A DNA stretch of 64,000 nucleotides from Dromaius novaehollandiae (GCF_036370855.1 NC_088099.1:17761501-17825500); one strand, 5' to 3'. Shown: positions 27,801-41,731, counted from the stretch's first letter. The notes: a model not told the origin generated them from the letters alone. Made by a program: numbers and translations.

Positions 27801-29164
27801 GCTCAGAAATGCTTGTACTACAGATTACAGGATAGCAGGGGAACATTCAGAGGATGTCAGTCAAAAACATCTCAGTATTGATGCAGAAAAAGCAAAAAAA
27901 AAAAAAAAAAGGACAAAAATCAAAAAATCTTAGACAAAACATCTTCCTCTAAGTCATCCAGGCATGCTAGCAGATACCTTGCTGCCCCCTTACAAAGCTT
28001 CCCCAACCTGGGGAAGTAGCCTCTCCTGTGTTTTATACCTTGCTAGCCAGTGAGCCAGCTGTGGGTTATTAGCTGGGCTATCACTGACGCCTCCTGAAAA
28101 CCCCTAACTCCCTGATAGCCACATCTTTTAATTCCACAAATATGGCTCCTCCTCTGACAGCTAGGTGAAGAGGATGGCTGTGTTTTGCAGGTGGGGTATT
28201 ATACTTCTATGGGGCTGTTCTTTTAAGCTTCAGGAAGCAATGCATACAGAGCAACTGGCAGAGGGCAGCTATGTCAAGAAAGGCTCAAGGGCTGTGGCAG
28301 CTTTTGGTTTCAGACCTCTCCATTGCCTTGTGCTAGTCTCTCCAGTGTTTTCTCCTTTTGTATTCTATGGTTCTACTCCCCTTACAGAGACTATGGGATT
28401 TTTTTTTAATTATGAAAAATAGTATGTCTCCCCCTTTTTTTTCTGAGGGAAAAAGTAAGGGGTCAACAACACCTGAGAACCATTATTCACCAGGACAACA
28501 AAACAAGATTCAGGCAAGTACTAGGTGTGAAGACCACTCACCACCCCCTCACATCACTTCAAATGCAGCCAGTTTTGCTGACTTTTGCTAATTCTACAGA
28601 CAATTCAGAGGCAAAAGATTATTTCTCCAAAGCAGACATTCATGAAAATATAACTTCCTGGAATACGTAAAGGACAATGAAAGGCAGTGGGAGGGGAGGG
28701 TCCCCTGCTCTAGTCTTACTGAATGATTCCTGAAGCCACCACTTGGGTGCTGCCCTTCCCATCAGCAGTCTTCTCTGTCCTATTATCTATCCCTGCCCTT
28801 GGACCCACTTGGCCAAAGGACTGAGAAATCAGTGCTGTACCCTGTTTGCAGGGTAGCTATGTGACCTGTGTGCAGCTACGTGTCCTTCTGCATGAGAGCC
28901 AGGATCTGTGCTGTTGAAATGAAGTTTCACATGACCCTGTCCCACCCCTCCTGGGTCACACCTGGGAAAATCTAGCAGTGCTTTTTGTGTTAGGCTTCCC
29001 TGTGATTCATGTGTTAGGCAGACCTGGGTGTGCTTACCCCCTTTCAAAGGACAGAAGGGGTTAACCCACCATCCACCTCTGTGGGGAAAAGGTACAGCTT
29101 TTCTTGCCTTTACGGTTTTTAACTGTATTCATAAAACACAGTGAAGTATAAAATATGCGTCTGG

Positions 29165-29260
29165 CTTTTGATCTTTGGGCCAAATGCAACCCTGGTATAA
29201 ACTGGAGTTGGTGTAAACTGGATTTTAACCAGGGTGTTAACTCTACTGGTTTTCCTATCT
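29165..29260. repeat. Possible ancient interspersed repeat
   Basis: GGGCCAAATGCAACCCTGGT, followed by repeated 'GGTGTAAACTGG'-like units, resembles a widespread, very old amniote repeat. Similar wording recurs near 33455-33480 and 39310-39385. The family cannot be named by eye. Confidence 0.25.
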
Positions 29261-30521
29261 AAGGAAATATTAATTTCCTCCAGGAGGCCATAACAGGTTT
29301 TGCATGGGGCATGTGCAGTGTTTTTGGTTTCCAGTCTAATTTCTGACCATCCCCTGTCCCTCCAAGCACATCTCAGGAAAGAAAGGTATCAGAAACCTGG
29401 GAGCACTGGAGAAGGAAGGACTGGCTTGGAGGTGGCAAGGCAAGTTTGTCTGTCTGCACAAGGCTCAAATGCTAAATTCATTGCTCTTTTAATAAAGAAC
29501 CTGTTTAGGTTTATGGACATGTCGTTACTCCACAAATGGTCCCTTAAAGAAAATGGACAGGTTCATGGACTGAGGCCTTAACTGGAAGCTGGCAGCTAAC
29601 GCCGTGTGAGCCATGCTCCAGTGGAGACTCCCTCAGCGCTGGAGTCCTCAGGTGGCCACAGCAGCACCCCCCACCACTTCTGGTCCTCAGCAGAAGGGGG
29701 GTTAGTTTAGATTAGCTGCCTCCCTCGTGGGGTCTTGCAAAGACACATTTCTGTTTGCATGGTTCTTTAGAGATGACTTTTATTTACCAGCTGACGTTCA
29801 CTAACTTGTTCCATCTCTTTGGGTTGAACTTCTCCTGGGCAGTGTAGGCAGCCTCAGCCCGACGGCGAACCCACGCCAGCCCCTCGGGGGTTCCTCAGCC
29901 CCTCAGCTCTGCCAGGTGGGGGCACATCTCTGCCGATTTGCTCAGCTCAGAGCTGCTGTGCCTTACTCGGCTGTAACGCAGTGAGCTGGGAGCGCTGACA
30001 CTGCCTCTTCCCGGCAGCCAGTGTCTGACTGGGACCATGGAGGGTTATGTGAAACATGCTTTGGAGTTGTCACATCAGCACTTGTGGGACGGCGTGCACC
30101 GTTCCCAGGGGCCTGTCATCTACCCGGCACTGTGGGGACTTTCTCAGTGTCTTTCTCATGCAGCTAATGTACTGCTGGCACGTTTATGATCACTCCTGGC
30201 TGGACCCCATTGACACCATCTCCCAAGGCTCTGCACCAAGGTGGGGTTTGTGTCCTTGGTTGTTTTGCTTCTGGCCTTTGAGAGCCACCAGCTGACAAAG
30301 AAAGTGGTAATTTTGAAGGTAAACTTGGCATGGACAATAAAGAGGCTGCAGGTCCCATAAAGGGGACAAAAGCATTGTAACTAGAAGAAGGCTAAATCCC
30401 TGGCAGGAGCTTTAATCCTCTTACAGAGCTGTCAGTTATGATTTATCTTCCAGTTTAATTTTAATACTGTTGCATCTTCTGTGCTCCTACCCTGTGGAAC
30501 AACCGGGTCATTTTTCTTGGG

Positions 30522-30553
30522 GTGTATGTGTGAGTGTGTGTGTGTGCGTGTGT
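30522..30553. repeat. Imperfect (TG)n microsatellite
   Basis: A GT-rich tract of about 32 bp interrupted by A and C. It is ordinary simple sequence. Confidence 0.85.
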
Positions 30554-31124
30554 TTTAAGCTGTGTAACATGAGATGAATTCAAAGCGCCTCCTGAGGACA
30601 TTGTCACTGCAGACTGGCACTTTGTTCGTCTTTGTGGTGGGGCCATTAGGCCCTTGAAGTCCACAGCAGAATCCTAATTCCTAAACTAGTCTCATTTCAC
30701 CGGCGTTCCCCCTCCCCACACCAGCACATAATGTTTCTATTGTGCCGATGCTGTTTTTCTGGGGAAGCGGTGGGGATTTAAATATCATAAAGGCAGAAGC
30801 TGGGCTTTGATATACTGTCAGCAAAAGCTGAATACTGTAATTTCAAGCAATTTTCTCCAAACTCCCCCTTTCCTCCCTCCTCTTCGGCCCCCTGGCCCCC
30901 TCCTCTCCCTGGGCCTCCTCCCCGGTGCTTTTTTCCTGACAAGCCACTCCACTGCTTCTTTCGCATGATCCTCACACGGCAAATTAATGTGCTGCTGCTG
31001 ATGAGAGACAGTGTGTTACTGTGAGCGGAGACTTTCTCGTCTCCTTTTGCTATTACACCCTGGCAACTTCAAAGGTCTAGTCATCCTGTTTCCATCTTCC
31101 CGTGGGTCTGCACGGCCTGACTCA

Positions 31125-31290
31125 ACGGCACAGTTCAAAAGTGCAGGCTCGTCGGAATGGCGACAGCAGCCCCGGCCCCGTGGTGCTCTGCGGCGCTCGC
31201 CTCGGCGACAAGATCTCACACGGGCTCGGTCAGCGCTGCAGACTTTCTTCCCTTCTCCCTCTGCGATTAATTGTCGCGCTGGGAGGATAA
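31125..31290. promoter_or_regulatory. CpG-dense patch, candidate promoter or enhancer
   Basis: CpG dinucleotides are far denser here than in the surrounding tens of kilobases (for example CTCGTCGGAATGGCGAC and GCGGCGCTCGCCTCGGCGAC). At the right edge are GCGATTAATTGTCGC (homeodomain-type TTAATTG core) and the 11-bp palindrome AGGATAATCCT at 31286-31296. No open frame is convincing. It could be a CpG-island promoter or a conserved non-coding element. Confidence 0.4.
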
Positions 31291-31779
31291 TCCTCCTTCT
31301 CGCCCTTCACTCCTTTTGATTCCAAACTGAGGCAGGCTTTTGTAGAAAGAGCCCTTTTCCTCCTTTTCTTCATACAAATATTTAATCTTTTGCGATCTGC
31401 CCTTCTGTGCTGCCTGGTGGTTCCTCCGGCGGTAACCATGCTGTTTGTTTTAGCTTGTAACAAGATATTGTTTTGCAAAGTAATTCTGATTACTCTGTGA
31501 ATTTAGGCTTTATTTTGTATGTGTGCTTTCCTCAGTAGTGAGAGATCTGTGGGATTTCTCCCTCAGTAACGATGATTTTTGCTGATGCACAAAGGAAAGG
31601 TGTGTGCGGAAACGGCTGAAATTTTGCCTGCCTGTCCATCCCCAGCACTTAAAAACATGGAGTATTGGTAAGAAATGTTGCTGTGTTTTAATTGTCTCTG
31701 GGCTTTTGCACCTCTCTGGAAGGCTGGGCGGTCAAATGAGGAAAGCAAGCAATTAGGAAATTGGGCTCTGTGGTTCCCA

Positions 31780-31960
31780 GCCCGCTGCCGAGCTAGCTCG
31801 TTGTGCAAGACCTGGTGTGGGGGGCCGAAGGCTCCAGCCTCCCTTGCGAGACGGAGGCACTGCGGTGAGTGAAGCGTCCGGAAACTCGGCTCCCGCCAGG
31901 CTGCAATGGAAAAAGCAGCTCCTTTGAAAACCAGGCCGCTTCGCGTTTGCAAGCCACGCT
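31780..31960 (+). promoter_or_regulatory. Second CpG-rich patch with a consensus splice donor at 31865
   Basis: CpG-rich sequence contains CTGCG|GTGAGT with the GT at 31865-31866, a textbook donor on the plus strand. Together with the patch at 31.1-31.3 kb it could mark a first exon and promoter of an unrecognised, perhaps non-coding, transcript. No partner exon could be identified. Confidence 0.3.
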
Positions 31961-33978
31961 GCAAGGTTTAAGAAATCGTTCTTTTCATACCAACGGGTGT
32001 GACCCCGTCTGGCTCTTGGGGCTTGGCAGGGCAGGACCTGGGGTAGGACCCATGCTTGCAGCGCTCTCATCCCATCCATAGGCTCTCTGTCTAAACGGCA
32101 GGCAGGAAGAAGCATAAAGGAGCCATATATTCTACATGTCATCCCCTACCTGAATTTTTTGCTATAAGGAGCAGTAGATATTCCTCTTCTGCTCGCCTGC
32201 GAAGATCCCAGGAGGGCTGCTGGCTACAGCTACAGCACAATCTGCTCTCCAGAGAAGGGGCAGCCACCTCTCTTAAGCCGCTATGTGGGCAGCGAGGCTT
32301 CCCCATGAAACAGGGACTGCGGGAGACAGAGAAGAGACGTCCCTCCCCACAGCTATGAAGACCCCTGCTGCCACACGGAAGAGGGGCAATATCCCCATCC
32401 GTATGCACCCAAGGGCCTACCCTGTGGCAAGTTTGGCACGCTCTTTCCCTTGGTGCTGTGTTTTATCCTGTTTCGGCAGTGGCTGGGTTTTTGTCTCTCC
32501 TGCTGCTGGAACAGCTCAAGAGTGCTGGCGACAGGCCTAGGTCTACAGTAGCTCTTCCTCTCTGGAGGGAGCAAGGCAGCCTAAGAATAAGGAGCAGCTT
32601 AGAAGAGGAGAGGTTCATGTTACACCGTGTGGGTTTTTAACTGGCTTTTAGATTTTACTCACACAAGCTGCCTATCAGCTGCCCCCTCAGGTGCCCCAGG
32701 AATCTGAATCATCTGCCTCACATACAGCAACTGAAGTAATTTGCTGTGGAAACCTGGGTTCACAGCCTTGTGTTGCCACAGAACATGTAGCCTTGGGTGC
32801 ATCCAGCATTGCTGCACTTCATTTCATCTCTACCAGAGATAACAAAGGGGTTGACCATAGTTAAGGTTATACTACATCTAAATTTGTTCAGATTTCTGTC
32901 TATGATTCCACAAATCACAGAATTTCTAGTATTGTAGATTTATCAGAAATGAACTCCAGTGTGTGCCAAACCCCAAGTGAGTCCAAAAAAGAACAAGCCT
33001 TTTCATTAACTACCTGAGTATATTTTCATCTAAGTCAAGTCCTCCAAGGTTTGGCTCCTATGGGGTTTTGGAGCATATTACTGGAGGATCTGTTAAAATG
33101 TAAAAGTTTGCCAAGGTTACAATTGAATTAAAACAGGTCTGAAGGTCCCAACCATGCCACTCCCATTACCTCAACACAATTTAAGTTTGTGAAAGAAACA
33201 AGGAGAAAGACAAGGCCATGTGGCATAGTAGTATGTCAGTCAGCGGTATTAAGGCACTGAATTTCATCCTGACTATTTCAGTCTGAGTCAGTATTTTACG
33301 ACCAAGTTCTCAGATCTCAGTGGCTAAAAATCTTGCTTCAGGCATCCCTGTTGTGTTATTTTCCACATAATGACATCGTTGCATGTAATGAGATGTTAGC
33401 AGCTCATTGACTGCTTACATCTGTCTTGGAGGAGAAAACTGCAATTTCTTGACTTATACACCGATTAGTGTAAATGGAAGTTAGTCATGGCAAATTTTGA
33501 GAAGTCATAGAGAAGTCCAAGCTTTGGAAATTATGGCAAGAATGATGAAGACTCAAAGGTATGTTTCAAGGGAAACACCTATTTTTTGAGAACTTGGCCT
33601 CTGCATTTAATTAATTTAATGTCAGAGGCATCTCTCTCACCAACCTGTATGTGTATTTTGAAGGATGTGGCATACTGACCAATGAACTTATTAATCCATT
33701 CAGAAAGCCTGTACTTGCCATGAGTTTCAAGCCCTAACTAAAACCCTCATCTTGATAATTTGTGGGAAAAAACAGCAGAATCAAAGAGGTACTTTAGGAG
33801 ACAAAAACTGAACAAAATCTATGAGCAGCTCTTCCCTTTGGGTTGCATGACAGTGTTGTTCATTCAAGTCAAACTCAAGAAGCCTCCATTTGCAAGTGTT
33901 CTTCTTACAACAGTTTGGGTTACCGACAATACATACTTTTTTTCCTGAGACAGGCTGGGGTACAGCACAAGCTTAAGC

Positions 33979-34008
33979 CACCTACATTTAGGTATTTAAA
34001 TGTAGGTG
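33979..34008. repeat. Perfect 12-bp inverted repeat, 6-bp loop
   Basis: CACCTACATTTA (33979-33990) pairs perfectly with TAAATGTAGGTG (33997-34008) across the loop GGTATT. The stem is too short for a microRNA precursor. Confidence 0.85.
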
Positions 34009-37000
34009 TTCATCTGCACACTAGATATTGAAAATCCTATTGCAGTCAATGGAGGCTCAGTCAATGTGACCAAAGGGGTTTGAGTCAATCAATCACCAAA
34101 TTACTAGCACTAGTGCCATATGAGATACTCTAGGATATTTAGATATCAGCACTCAGCTGGAAGATATTGTGTAGGACCTGTGAAGACCTGCATTCTCCCA
34201 GGGCTGCAGCTGGAGGACAGGTGAGAAACCTCACGGCATCTCTAATGACTCTAAGTGCCTGTGTTTAGGCACCAAATAGCAGCCAGATTCAGCTGATTGG
34301 CTGCTTAGTCAGGCAGGAGGTATCTACTTTAAGGTGAGCTGAATCCCTCCCCGAAAGCTTTGTTCTGCCTAAAAGCACACCAGAATCTACAAGAAAAAGC
34401 TGAGGCCTGACACCAACAGCCCCACTATTTATCTCCTACTTCCTGAGCTCCTTTCTCTTGAGACCCAGCCGCACCAGGCTGTCTCCCCTTATAGCACCCC
34501 AGATCCTAGAACCAAAAGGATGGTTCTGATGAGTGCTTTTCTATTGATTTGGAATGGGAAATAAAATGAACCATTTCATTTCAATCTTACTCAAAACTAG
34601 ACTTTTCAGCTTGTTGAACCTGCACTGAGAACCTGTGTCTTCAGTCATCTCAACACCGATGTGTGTCTCTTGGCCCTGCCACAGGCTCTCGTGAGAATTG
34701 CCATATGCATGCCTCATCTTGCCCTGCTGCCTATGGACATTGCTGCCTTCCTGAGAGATCTCTTCCAAGGCACTCGCAATCCCTCTGAGGAGACACTGAT
34801 GCTCTCTGAGAGCCAGCTGACCATAGCCCTCATGAGCAGATGTACCTGGCAAGGAGCCCAGCTCTCGGACAAGAGCTAGAGATACGAGGAACCTGGATGG
34901 CGGGTCCCACCAGCACCAGCAACAACTCCAGTGGACACAACCAAGCACACCTGTTTGGTTCAAGCATGTCAAAATAGTTTGCATTGGCAATGTCAGAGAA
35001 AAGTATCATACACAGACATTTGCCAGAACTTTGTTTTTTGAAAAACTTTGGCTACTCAGACTTCTCGCTTCTGATGAAAGTTAACATGCAATGACCAGTA
35101 TTTCTCAAGGTCAGAAAGTTGGATCTCCTACTGTCTGCTAAACAGCAGGCTGAGTACTAGCTACAAGCAAGGGAACAGAGAAGTGTTTTTACTCTCATGT
35201 TTTCATCTCTCTTACGTTACGCCGCTCCTTGCAGCCCAGCATCGGTGTGTACAAAGTACTTCTGGCCATGACACCATGCCACAGAAAAGAGACTAATGAG
35301 GCAAAGGAAGCAAGGCTCCCTTCTCTGCAGGGAGGCTGGCTCCAATCACCTGGTTGTAGTTAAGACAGATCACACTGAGCTGTTCTGCTTTGTAAGAGCT
35401 GAATTTCATTCAGTGTTACTGTGTGTTTATCTGATATCTTGTAAAAACTGTTGTCCATTTCTCCTGCCTTCAGATCTTTTGCTTTTCTTAAATGCTAAAT
35501 CTTCAACTGTGACCCTTCAGTAAAACCAGTTCACTTCATCAAATGAATCCTGTGACTTTGATTATGTGGAAGCTTTCATTAAAGGGGACCAAAGTAAAGC
35601 AGGCGAAGAAATGTCTTTGTGATTTGCAGTAATGCATTGAGAAACAAAAGGAAATGGATGGCAGGGATAAGAAAAATAAAATAGCCACAATTTTTTAATA
35701 AGGGGAATGGAATTTCCCCTGAGGGTGTGTGTTATAATGCTCTATGGTAAAATACAAGCAAAGCTCATAGTAGTGGAACTTCGATACAAAATATTGCCAA
35801 TTTTGAGTAGTACAATGAAGTCACTAATAGTCAGAAAATGCCGTCATGAAGGCATCATCAGCACATTTTAAGCTGTAGATAATAGTGCCTACCATGAACA
35901 ATTGACTATCATGGATTTAACCAATACAACTGGAACTGCCATGTGCACTGTCAGTATAACATATGCTGCAACATCATCACATTTTGCCCTTTGCTTTTTT
36001 TGTTATTTTATGGGTACAGTTCAAACATGGCATAAGCATCCTGCCTTTTTTCTAGTTTGTTTGCACTGTATTTTTGCAGTTTTTAAGAGCAAAATCAACT
36101 GTGGATGATGTGGATGGGGCTAGTTTTGTCTTCTACGGGACCACTATTTGACTAGTGCCAGTTTGTAGTGCAATGGCAGTATGTTTACTAAGGGGTCTGG
36201 CTAACATGCGATACCAGTACAGACTGCGTACACTAGTGCAGAAAATCAGCCAGACTTGCTGACAATCTCACATGTAAATTCTTCTATTTTTTTCCACAGG
36301 GATTTTCTCCTGTGCCTGACATTAAGTGACTAAGGGAAAGAGTTGAGGCTTGGGTTTCGTTGTTTTTTTGTTTGTTTGTTATTTGGCTTTTTCTGTAGAA
36401 GAAACATGTTTGATTTTTGTTCCATTTACAAAATCTTTCATGAAAATGATCCAATCAGCCATTACAGAGCTGCAGTCTTACATGAAACCTAGCAAAAGCA
36501 TGCAGCAATGTCACCTATAAGTTGAGTTTCTTTGGCTTAACTAAAAGGTAGAGCAGATCCCATTTTTTAATGCCTTTAACCAAGGAAAACTCTAGCAACC
36601 AAAAAGGATTGTCTTACTGCTAACCTTTCAGCATCATCTATTTTCTTGTAATATTGCCAAAAACCTAATTATCCTTTTAACAATTACAAAAGTCTATTTT
36701 AACCACTCTCTCATGATTCAAAAGAGGCTGAAGGCATATTGTTCAAAGTTTCCATAAAGATTACTTCTCTAACTGAGACCAACATGGATGAGATCAGCCC
36801 AAAGCATTTAGAAAAAAATATCAGCATGTGGAAAGAAGGAGTTTAGGGCAGAAAGTGTTCTGTGACCTTGAGGGAGAAATGAATCTGGCATAGGTCTGAA
36901 GTATGTCGCTCAGACCATTTCCAGCAGTCCCAGTTGCACTAAACCGGGAGACTGACAGCTGGAGAGAAGTAGGACCTGGTCCAGCCAGCAGCTGGGGTGA

Positions 37001-37529
37001 GCGAGTGGGATGAGCTCCGGACGAACCGGGTTGGTGCCCGGCACAGGGAGACCAGCCACTGCCCTGATGGCAGCAGAAGCATCGTCAGCAAACAGACAGG
37101 GAGCCCTGTGAAACTGTTAAAGGATTCAAAGACACCAGGGCCAGAGGAGTCCATTAGATCATCTTTTCCTCACTGAGGGCCAAATGTGATTTTCAAATAC
37201 CTTTTGAGAGCCACACAGTGACACACCCATTAGCATTAGTGAGTCTAATTTTTCTTCAAGGCACTAGTACTCAGGAAAAAAGGACCAGGTTCAATTTCAA
37301 GGCTTTCTTAGTAAAAACACACTCAACCCATTATCTAATAATCTTGGAAATTCAATTAAACTGTCTGAGATCTAAAGCATGAATGTTACTTCCCCCACCC
37401 TCCGAGTTAGACAAAAAAAAATGAAGCTAGGAGCACTTATGGCTTCCACTTTCCACCTGCTAGAAGTCAAGGGTGGCCTCTGCCCCTCATCTGCTCAGGA
37501 GTCCTTGGGACCCCCTAGAGCATTAGCAG

Positions 37530-37745
37530 GACTGGACTAGCTTTCCCTTGCCCTGCGGGCGGTGGGTAGAGGGGCCAGGGACAGCAGTCCCAGGCGGTGG
37601 GATGGGGGACCACTGCGGCGTGGCACTGGGCTCTGCGCCGTGGAGGCAGGACACTGCAGCAGGTGCTGCGGAGCGGGGAAGGCTGCGCACTGGAGCTGTG
37701 GGCAGCGAAGCTGGTCGTGGTGAGGGAGGGGTGTGACAAAGCCGA
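37530..37745. other. GC-rich intergenic tract without a supported gene
   Basis: The segment is strongly GC-rich with scattered CpGs and short frames open in several phases, as expected from GC content alone. No domain or splice structure was recognised. Confidence 0.4.
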
Positions 37746-39098
37746 TCTGGAGACAGCGGGCAGGGTCAGACCTGAGCCAGCTTCAGCCTGAAGGTTAGAG
37801 AGTTCCCGTCGCTGAAAAGCAACTGTAGGATTTCAACCCCTAGCTTCCGTGGCAAAGCCCAGGGAGCTGCGCTCCCCTATTGCATAACCAGCAAAGCATC
37901 TGGTCTCTATCAGAAGATGTCAAAGGCTGGAGAAGCCACCATTTCTCCCACTTGTTTATTCTGGTTGTTAATCTACCTTCACTGATTAAAAGTTTATAAC
38001 TCATTTCTCCACTGAATCTGCCTGGAGTTCAGTTCCAGCCATCGTTTCTTGTTATGTTTTTCTCCACCAGATTAAAGAGTTCTGCTCTGCCCGTGAAGGT
38101 ACTCATACTCTGCAATCACATCATTGCTTCATCTTTTTGATCAGGCCACTAGACTGAGCTCTTCAGCTCCAGAGGCAGATCTCTTGGCGATAGCAGTGAT
38201 GAACACAAACACTAATCTTATACTAGACTGACTCCACGTGTAGCTGAATGCATTGGACCAGATTCTCCTGTTTAACATCACTGACACAGGAGTTCAGGCT
38301 CTGGATATGGATAAGGACTTGGGGGATTAAAGCATTAGAAAGGATTAAACAGATTCCCCAGTCTCTGTAGTAAATATATTATTTTTCAGTGAAAATGGCT
38401 GAACTATAAAACTTTCTAGTTTTTCCATGTTTGGCTACTTAGTGAATTGTACAGGTGTTTTTTTCCTCAGCAGCTGCTGCTTTACTCCCCCTACTTCTTC
38501 CTTCTGAAAACACAATATTTACTGTATTATCCTGGTTTAGATTAAATTACACCAAAGTTGCCAGCCTCTCCCTCAGGATCTATGTAAAAACAATTGTATT
38601 TCTTTATGTAAGCTCTGGGATCAGTAGCTGAAACAGCAAGACACCAGCCAAGCCGCGGGCAGCGAGTATGGCCAGGGCTCCCGGGATCCCTCCTTCATTC
38701 CCTGCACAGCCGGACTGGATGCCCTGGGCTTCACTCGTTGGAAGGGTGACAGTGGAACTGGAGAGCTTGAAGTGGGGGATCGGCTCCCTTGTCTCACCTT
38801 CTGAACCTCATACCAACATTGTTGTGTCCAGGTAGCATCTGCACACATAGCTTCTGGCCCACAAGCCGCACATTGGCCAAGTGACTGTCCCTGTTCCAGC
38901 AGCGGCTTTCTAATGGCTGGCTGATCCCTTTGTATCACTCCCCTCCATTCACGGTTGAAAATGAAAAGTGCAACAGTAATTCATTCATTTATTTTGCAAT
39001 TTTCCTTTAAGAAGGAATGAAGTCATTTTTTAAGGTAATGTTGTGAAAAGATGGTAAATATCCATATATAGTAGCAACTTAAAAATATACAAGATCAA

Positions 39099-39125
39099 CT
39101 CTCTCTCTCTCTCTCTCTTTCTCTC

Positions 39126-39158
<33 letters not shown>
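39099..39158. repeat. Composite simple repeat (CT)n-T19-(GT)7
   Basis: A CT-dinucleotide tract of about 27 bp runs into 19 T and then seven GT units. It is a polypyrimidine-rich, likely length-variable locus. Confidence 0.9.
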
Positions 39159-41731
39159 CTGGAAAAAATGTTAAAAACAAATCCCCTAATTTGCTTGTAG
39201 GCTGATATTTCTGCCAAGTGAATATTTATGTCCAAGTCTGAAAGATGGGGCGTAAAATGGAAGTGTTGAAATACTCTAAAGCAATCTGGAGCTATTTGAT
39301 GACATACTATACAGGGTCAGTCCTGTTGCTGTTGAAATCAGTGGTAAAACTTCCTTTAAATTCATAAGCAAACAGGATCAGGCCCTTTATTTAATTTGTT
39401 TCTGTCCTGGTAGGAGGTTTCTTCTTCCTCTAAAATGTGCCTGTAGATGATCTCATGATCCCTGCTGTCCATGTGTGCTGGCAAGGTCCTCAAGTAGTCA
39501 AGGCTGCTCAGACATGAGAGCATGCCAGATTACCTGGGATATGCATGTCACCATGGCGCTTGCAGGTTGGGGCATACTAGGTTTTCAAAAGATTACCAGA
39601 TTTCCCCTGTAATTGCTGCCACTAGAAGTAAGTGGAAAAGTTGCATTCACCAAGAAAATAAGGAAAACATTCTCTCCATCTTTCTTGGGATTTCAGATGG
39701 ATATTGTTGCAAGTAAGTTTCTTACTCTGTTTCCAAGTAAAAGTGAACCAGACACCTAGATTTTTGCCTTAAGTGAAAGAGGAGAGACAGGCTGTCTATC
39801 ACGTCTTACGCAAGACAGCTGCTCTTTGTCCTCAGCACTTTGATGGAGGCAGTGAGTCGGCCTCTTCTTCTTGTTGAAGAAGATATGCTTTTATGACAAG
39901 TGGTTTGACACAATCATAGCTGATCACACCAAGGAGTGGACATAGCTCCATTGGGTTTCTCTATCTGCTCCAGAACTACTGCACTAAATATTTGAGATAT
40001 CTGGCATCTCCAGAACACGTGGTGCAACACAGTAAGTCACCAAGTAAAATTTGGATGTTAATTCATGATGCGGTATAGAAATTGCCTCAGATTTGTCCTA
40101 GAACAAAAATGATTAGGATCTCTTGAAGACTAAAGTATATTTCTGTTAGGATCTGGCATTCTGATTTGAATGAAAAAGTTTTGGCAAAGTGGTTATCATT
40201 ACACATTTAAAGTGTTAGCCTTCAGCTTGAATCTCTAGATCTAAGTTTGGATTTTAAAGCTTAAGAGTATTAGAACTTATGATTTTGATTCAGATTTCAC
40301 TGTATTTGCAACAGATAGGTTGCTCTGTTTTTTTCTTTTTTCTTTTTAAAAACAACAACAAAACTAATTTTAAAATAGTCTGTTGTATTTTTGTACCTTT
40401 CCAAAAGTTAAAAGAAAACAAAAACAGAGTTAACTCTCATCTGTGGTGACAACCACCATAACAGCTTCTCTTTAATACTCTCTCTCTTTCTCAAATGCTT
40501 AAAGCTCCAAATCTGGGGTATCCTGCACCAGGCATGCTCCTTCTGTTGTGCCATCTCCTTTCTCACATAGAGAAGCGTGTCCTGCACAGATAGGTAAGAA
40601 TCTATGCACAGTTCAGGACTGTCATAAAAATCAACTACTGGCTTGTAAGTCTTAATAATTTATTATGTTTTCTACTTTGCGTGTGATCCCATCTGGCCCC
40701 GGGGGCTGTGGGCAGTTGCATTGCCCCGCAACCCGGGTGCCGAGGAATCTGCCCGGGAAGAACATGCCCACAGCAAGAAGAAGCGGCCACCGAGCTCTGC
40801 CTGCACAGAGTAAGATCACGCCCCTTGGTAGCACAGACAGTCTGTAGGACCAGGCAACACAGGGAAACATGGCCGGGAGGAGACGCCCTGTGTTTACATG
40901 ACATCTGGCAGCTCACAATGAAGTGACCAAACAAGCTACTCTCCCCGGTGGCTGCTCACCCTCTGGGCTCCGCTGGCAGAACTGCTTGTCTGCTCGCTCC
41001 TTGGTGCACCCCAGTGAGAATGGAATGGATTCCCATAAGCAGCTTCGGTAGTGTAATTTTTACTGCCAGTTTACAGCATGAGCAGTCCTGCGGGCAGCCA
41101 GCAAGCCCCTCTACAGGGTTAGGTGTAGCAGCCGTGCTGTCGCCAGGAGAGGACACACAGCCTTGCTGGGTGGCAGCTCATGCCCTCCTTCACCTTGTCA
41201 GCGCTGAAAGGCCTGGGGTGACCATGGGCTTCACAGCACTTGGGAGGGAGAGAAAGCACTCTGTGTTCTAAATTAAACTAGACTTTCTTCTTTGTACTGG
41301 CTTGAAGATGAGTCTGATACTTTTCTCACATTCCCCTTCCCCCACTTTGCAGCAAGGATGTGCAGCACTTTGACTTTCCTCAGTGACAACTTACATCAGT
41401 GGGCAAATACCAGTTCTGCCTAGTAAGATCCTAGGCTGTGTTTTGCTGTATTTATATTCCAAATATAAATAAGAGATGTTGTCTGTTCGAAAGCTTGCAG
41501 GTTTGCATTGTTCTTTGGGGTCTTCACTTTTCTGCTTTCTTTCTAAACTTCAGAGAAGACACATGCACCCAAGGGTATTACTCTCACCCCAGCTCCTGCC
41601 CCTCACCTGCTGCCCCATTCACTTTCCAGTTGCAGTTTCACCCAAACATGCAGAAAAGAAATCTGGGGAAAATTCTAAATAGCATGTGGAAACAGAAAGA
41701 TGGCTTTGTCTGGTTTTAAGAAAAAACATTA

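Larger units (their letters stand above)
26047..31124. other. Unassigned sequence with minor repeat fragments
   Basis: It holds a second T-run near 26262-26278, the CR1-like fragment at 27.65 kb, an A-run at 27894-27910, an old repeat remnant at 29.2 kb and the TG microsatellite. No gene is supported. Confidence 0.55.
31961..41731. other. Unassigned sequence downstream of the lysozyme-like gene
   Basis: No coding exon was recognised. I looked for the last exons of ASIC2, which adjoins SPACA3 in mammals, and did not find them. The hairpin at 34.0 kb, the GC-rich tract at 37.6 kb and the composite repeat at 39.1 kb are the only clear structures. Confidence 0.5.
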
